From the NCBI RefSeq assembly GCF_024437655.1, contig NZ_JANBVF010000014.1, forward strand, positions 1-64,000: a stretch of DNA of 64,000 bases, written 5' to 3'. Position numbers and translations under genes: made by a program. This stretch comes from Chitinolyticbacter albus (GTDB lineage Bacteria; Pseudomonadota; Gammaproteobacteria; Burkholderiales; Chitinibacteraceae). The notes below the pieces were generated by a model that worked only from the letters and a program-made list of their open reading frames with translations, did no database searches and was not told the DNA's origin. Below, one piece after another: positions 62,437 to 64,000 of the stretch (position 1 is the first letter of the stretch; every line of letters starts with the position of its first letter).

Positions 62437-64000
62437 ATGCCCGACATGACCCCCTCCTCCGAACCGAATAGCGAACCGCTGCTCGATGTTGCCGGCCTTC
62501 AGGTACGCTATCCGGGCCACGACCACCCTGCAGTGCACGAGGTGGCCTTCACGCTACGCCCCGGGGAGACACTGGCACTTGTCGGCGCCTCCGGCTCGGG
62601 CAAGAGCGTGACCGCGCGCGCCATGCTGCAGCTCGATCCGGGTGCGCAGTACGCCGGCAGCATCCGGTTTGCCGGTGAGGAATTGCTCCAGGTCGGCGAG
62701 CGCAGGCTGCGGCAAATCCGTGGCGAAGGCATAGGCATGGTGTTCCAGGAGCCTTTGTCAGCGCTGAACCCGCTGCATACGGTGGGCCAGCAGATCGGCG
62801 AGACGCTGGTGCTCCACCGCGGGCTTGCCGGTGGGGCGCTGCGCGATGCGGTGGTCGCGCTGCTGCACAAGGTGCACCTGGCCGATGCCGAGCGCTTTGT
62901 CGGGGCCTATCCGCATCAACTGTCCGGCGGCCAGCGGCAGCGCGTGCTGATCGCGATGGCTATGGCGTGCGCGCCACGCCTCTTGATCGCCGACGAGCCC
63001 ACCACCGCGCTCGATGCCCATCTGCGGGTACAGATACTGCAATTTCTCAAAGGGCTCGCGGTCAGTGAAGGCTTGGCGCTGCTGCTGATTTCGCACGATC
63101 TCGCGCTGGTGCGCGGTTTTGCCGATCGCGTGGCGGTGATGTCCGAAGGGCGCATCGTCGAAACCGGGGCCCCGGCGACCGTGCTGGCCGCGCCCTCGCA
63201 CCCGGCGACTCGCGCGCTGCTGGCGGTGCGCGAGGCCAGATTGGCGCCGCCGCTGGCACTCGAGCATGACGTCAGCTTGCGCGTCAGCAACGTGAGCTGC
63301 GTGTATCGGCAACGTGCCAGCGTATTTGGCAAGGTACGCACGATCACTGCGCTGGCACCGGCCGATTTCGAATTGGCACGTGGGGAAACGCTGGGCATCG
63401 TCGGCGAGTCCGGTTCCGGCAAAACGACGCTGGCCCTCTCCATACTGCGGCTGGTGCGCGAAGCCAGCTGTGAAATCTCGCTGGGCCAGGGCGAGCACCA
63501 GGTGCGATTCGACGCGCTCGCGGGCGCCCGGCTGCGCGCTGCACGCAGCCGCATGCAACTGGTGCTGCAGGATCCGTTCTCGGCGCTGTCGCCGCGGATG
63601 ACGGTGGCCGAGATCGTCGAGGAGGGCTTGCTGGTGCATAAGCCCGAACTCAGTGCCGCGGCGCGCCATGCCCGCGTGATCGCGGTGCTGGCCGAGGTGG
63701 GGTTGGGCACCGAGGTGCTCAATCGCTATCCACACGCGTTTTCTGGCGGCCAGCGCCAGCGCATCGCGATCGCCCGCGCGCTGATCCTGCACCCTGAGGT
63801 GCTGATCCTTGACGAGCCGACTTCGGCGCTCGATGCCCACATCGGCCTGCAGGTGCTCAAGCTCTTGGCGGAACTGCAGCGCAACCATGGTCTTTCCTAC
63901 CTGCTGATCACCCACGATCTGACGGTGATACGCGCGCTGGCGCACAACGTGATGGTGCTGCAGCACGGCGAAGTGGTCGAACGCGGGTCGGTCGAAACGG
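62437..64000 (+). CDS. Double-ATPase peptide ABC transporter subunit (YejF/DppDF type), 3' end missing
   Basis: At least 521 codons, open to the window edge. Two fused ABC ATPase domains: first with Walker A GASGSGKS (about 49-56), signature LSGGQRQR and Walker B LLIADEPTTALD; second with GESGSGKT (about 323-330), FSGGQRQR and LILDEPTSALD. Q loops (VFQEPLSALNP and VLQDPFSALSPR) mark the oligopeptide/nickel family. Fused pairs of this kind are YejF-like and power uptake of peptides through separate permeases, which may lie outside the window. The ATG at 62437 follows a TATAGT (62426-62431) so closely that the mRNA might be leaderless; ATG 62446 is the alternative. Confidence 0.93.
   Translation, partial: MPDMTPSSEPNSEPLLDVAGLQVRYPGHDHPAVHEVAFTLRPGETLALVGASGSGKSVTARAMLQLDPGAQYAGSIRFAGEELLQVGERRLRQIRGEGIGMVFQEPLSALNPLHTVGQQIGETLVLHRGLAGGALRDAVVALLHKVHLADAERFVGAYPHQLSGGQRQRVLIAMAMACAPRLLIADEPTTALDAHLRVQILQFLKGLAVSEGLALLLISHDLALVRGFADRVAVMSEGRIVETGAPATVLAAPSHPATRALLAVREARLAPPLALEHDVSLRVSNVSCVYRQRASVFGKVRTITALAPADFELARGETLGIVGESGSGKTTLALSILRLVREASCEISLGQGEHQVRFDALAGARLRAARSRMQLVLQDPFSALSPRMTVAEIVEEGLLVHKPELSAAARHARVIAVLAEVGLGTEVLNRYPHAFSGGQRQRIAIARALILHPEVLILDEPTSALDAHIGLQVLKLLAELQRNHGLSYLLITHDLTVIRALAHNVMVLQHGEVVERGSVET

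Noticed and set aside
60303-62447. A 714-codon minus-strand open frame
   Set aside because: It is antisense to the subtilase and reads as Gly/Arg/His-rich repeats derived from the Pro-Thr linkers.
1-64000. Transposases, integrases, tRNA-linked att sites or a genomic island border
   Set aside because: I found no such genes or flanking repeats; codon use and GC are fairly even, with only slightly lower GC in the membrane-protein gene at 10958-11764.

Overview
The window looks like a chromosomal segment of a GC-rich, motile betaproteobacterium of the order Neisseriales, most likely a chitin degrader of the Chitinibacteraceae type (Chitiniphilus, Chitinolyticbacter, Jeongeupia and relatives). 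This placement is inferred from gene content: a lipoprotein GH18 chitinase, two secreted enzymes carrying CBM5/12-like chitin-binding modules on Pro-Thr linkers, the divergent bamE/fur pair followed by aat-bpt, a Neisseria-like PepN, and a polar-flagellum regulatory layout of FlrB/FlrC (FleS/FleR) type. I saw no rRNA, tRNA, insertion sequence, prophage or CRISPR array.

Layout. 0-5.4 kb: a cut hypothetical gene, a GntR regulator coupled to a CynX-type MFS transporter with a near-perfect operator, a LysR regulator divergent from azoR, an unrecognised gene and a GNAT acetyltransferase. 5.5-7.8 kb: a minus-strand group MarR, cytochrome b561, YceI, YceI. 7.9-14 kb: beta-carbonic anhydrase, a Gly-rich TPR protein, a Cof-type HAD phosphatase, a DUF924 protein, an unrecognised exported/membrane protein pair and an HI0933-type flavoprotein. 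14-17.4 kb: dapB-bamE facing away from fur-aat-bpt. 17.4-26.2 kb: one giant gene for a cyclic beta-1,2-glucan synthase-like protein (about 2920 aa). 26.3-30 kb: the polysaccharide island, with a GH16 enzyme carrying two chitin-binding modules, a GH18 chitinase lipoprotein and a divergent AraC regulator. 30-35.9 kb: pldA, an alpha/beta hydrolase, a TPR-glycosyltransferase, an HPP-CBS membrane protein, msrB and a lipoprotein.

35.9-54 kb is the motility block. On the minus strand run cheV, cheV, cheY, cheZ, cheA and an EAL-HDOD protein. On the plus strand, divergently, run an FlrB-like kinase, a STAS protein, a receiver-PP2C-HATPase protein, a receiverless CheB, an FlrC-like sigma-54 activator, then fliE-F-G-H-I-J. 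The kinase and its presumed cognate activator are thus separated by a partner-switching module (HsbA/HsbR-like) and a methylesterase, which could link flagellar transcription, chemotaxis adaptation and partner switching. A sigma-54-type promoter precedes fliE, and an 18-19 nt element is shared by the kinase promoter region and the fliE leader.

54-64 kb: a small membrane protein, GNAT, pepN, a sulfite reductase hemoprotein with its DUF934 partner, then a secreted subtilase with two chitin-binding modules followed by a small lipoprotein that resembles a free-standing subtilase propeptide, and finally the 5' part of a double-ATPase peptide ABC transporter. Secreted chitinase, GH16 enzyme, chitin-anchored protease and peptide importer fit attack on chitin-protein composites such as arthropod cuticle; that functional link is inference.
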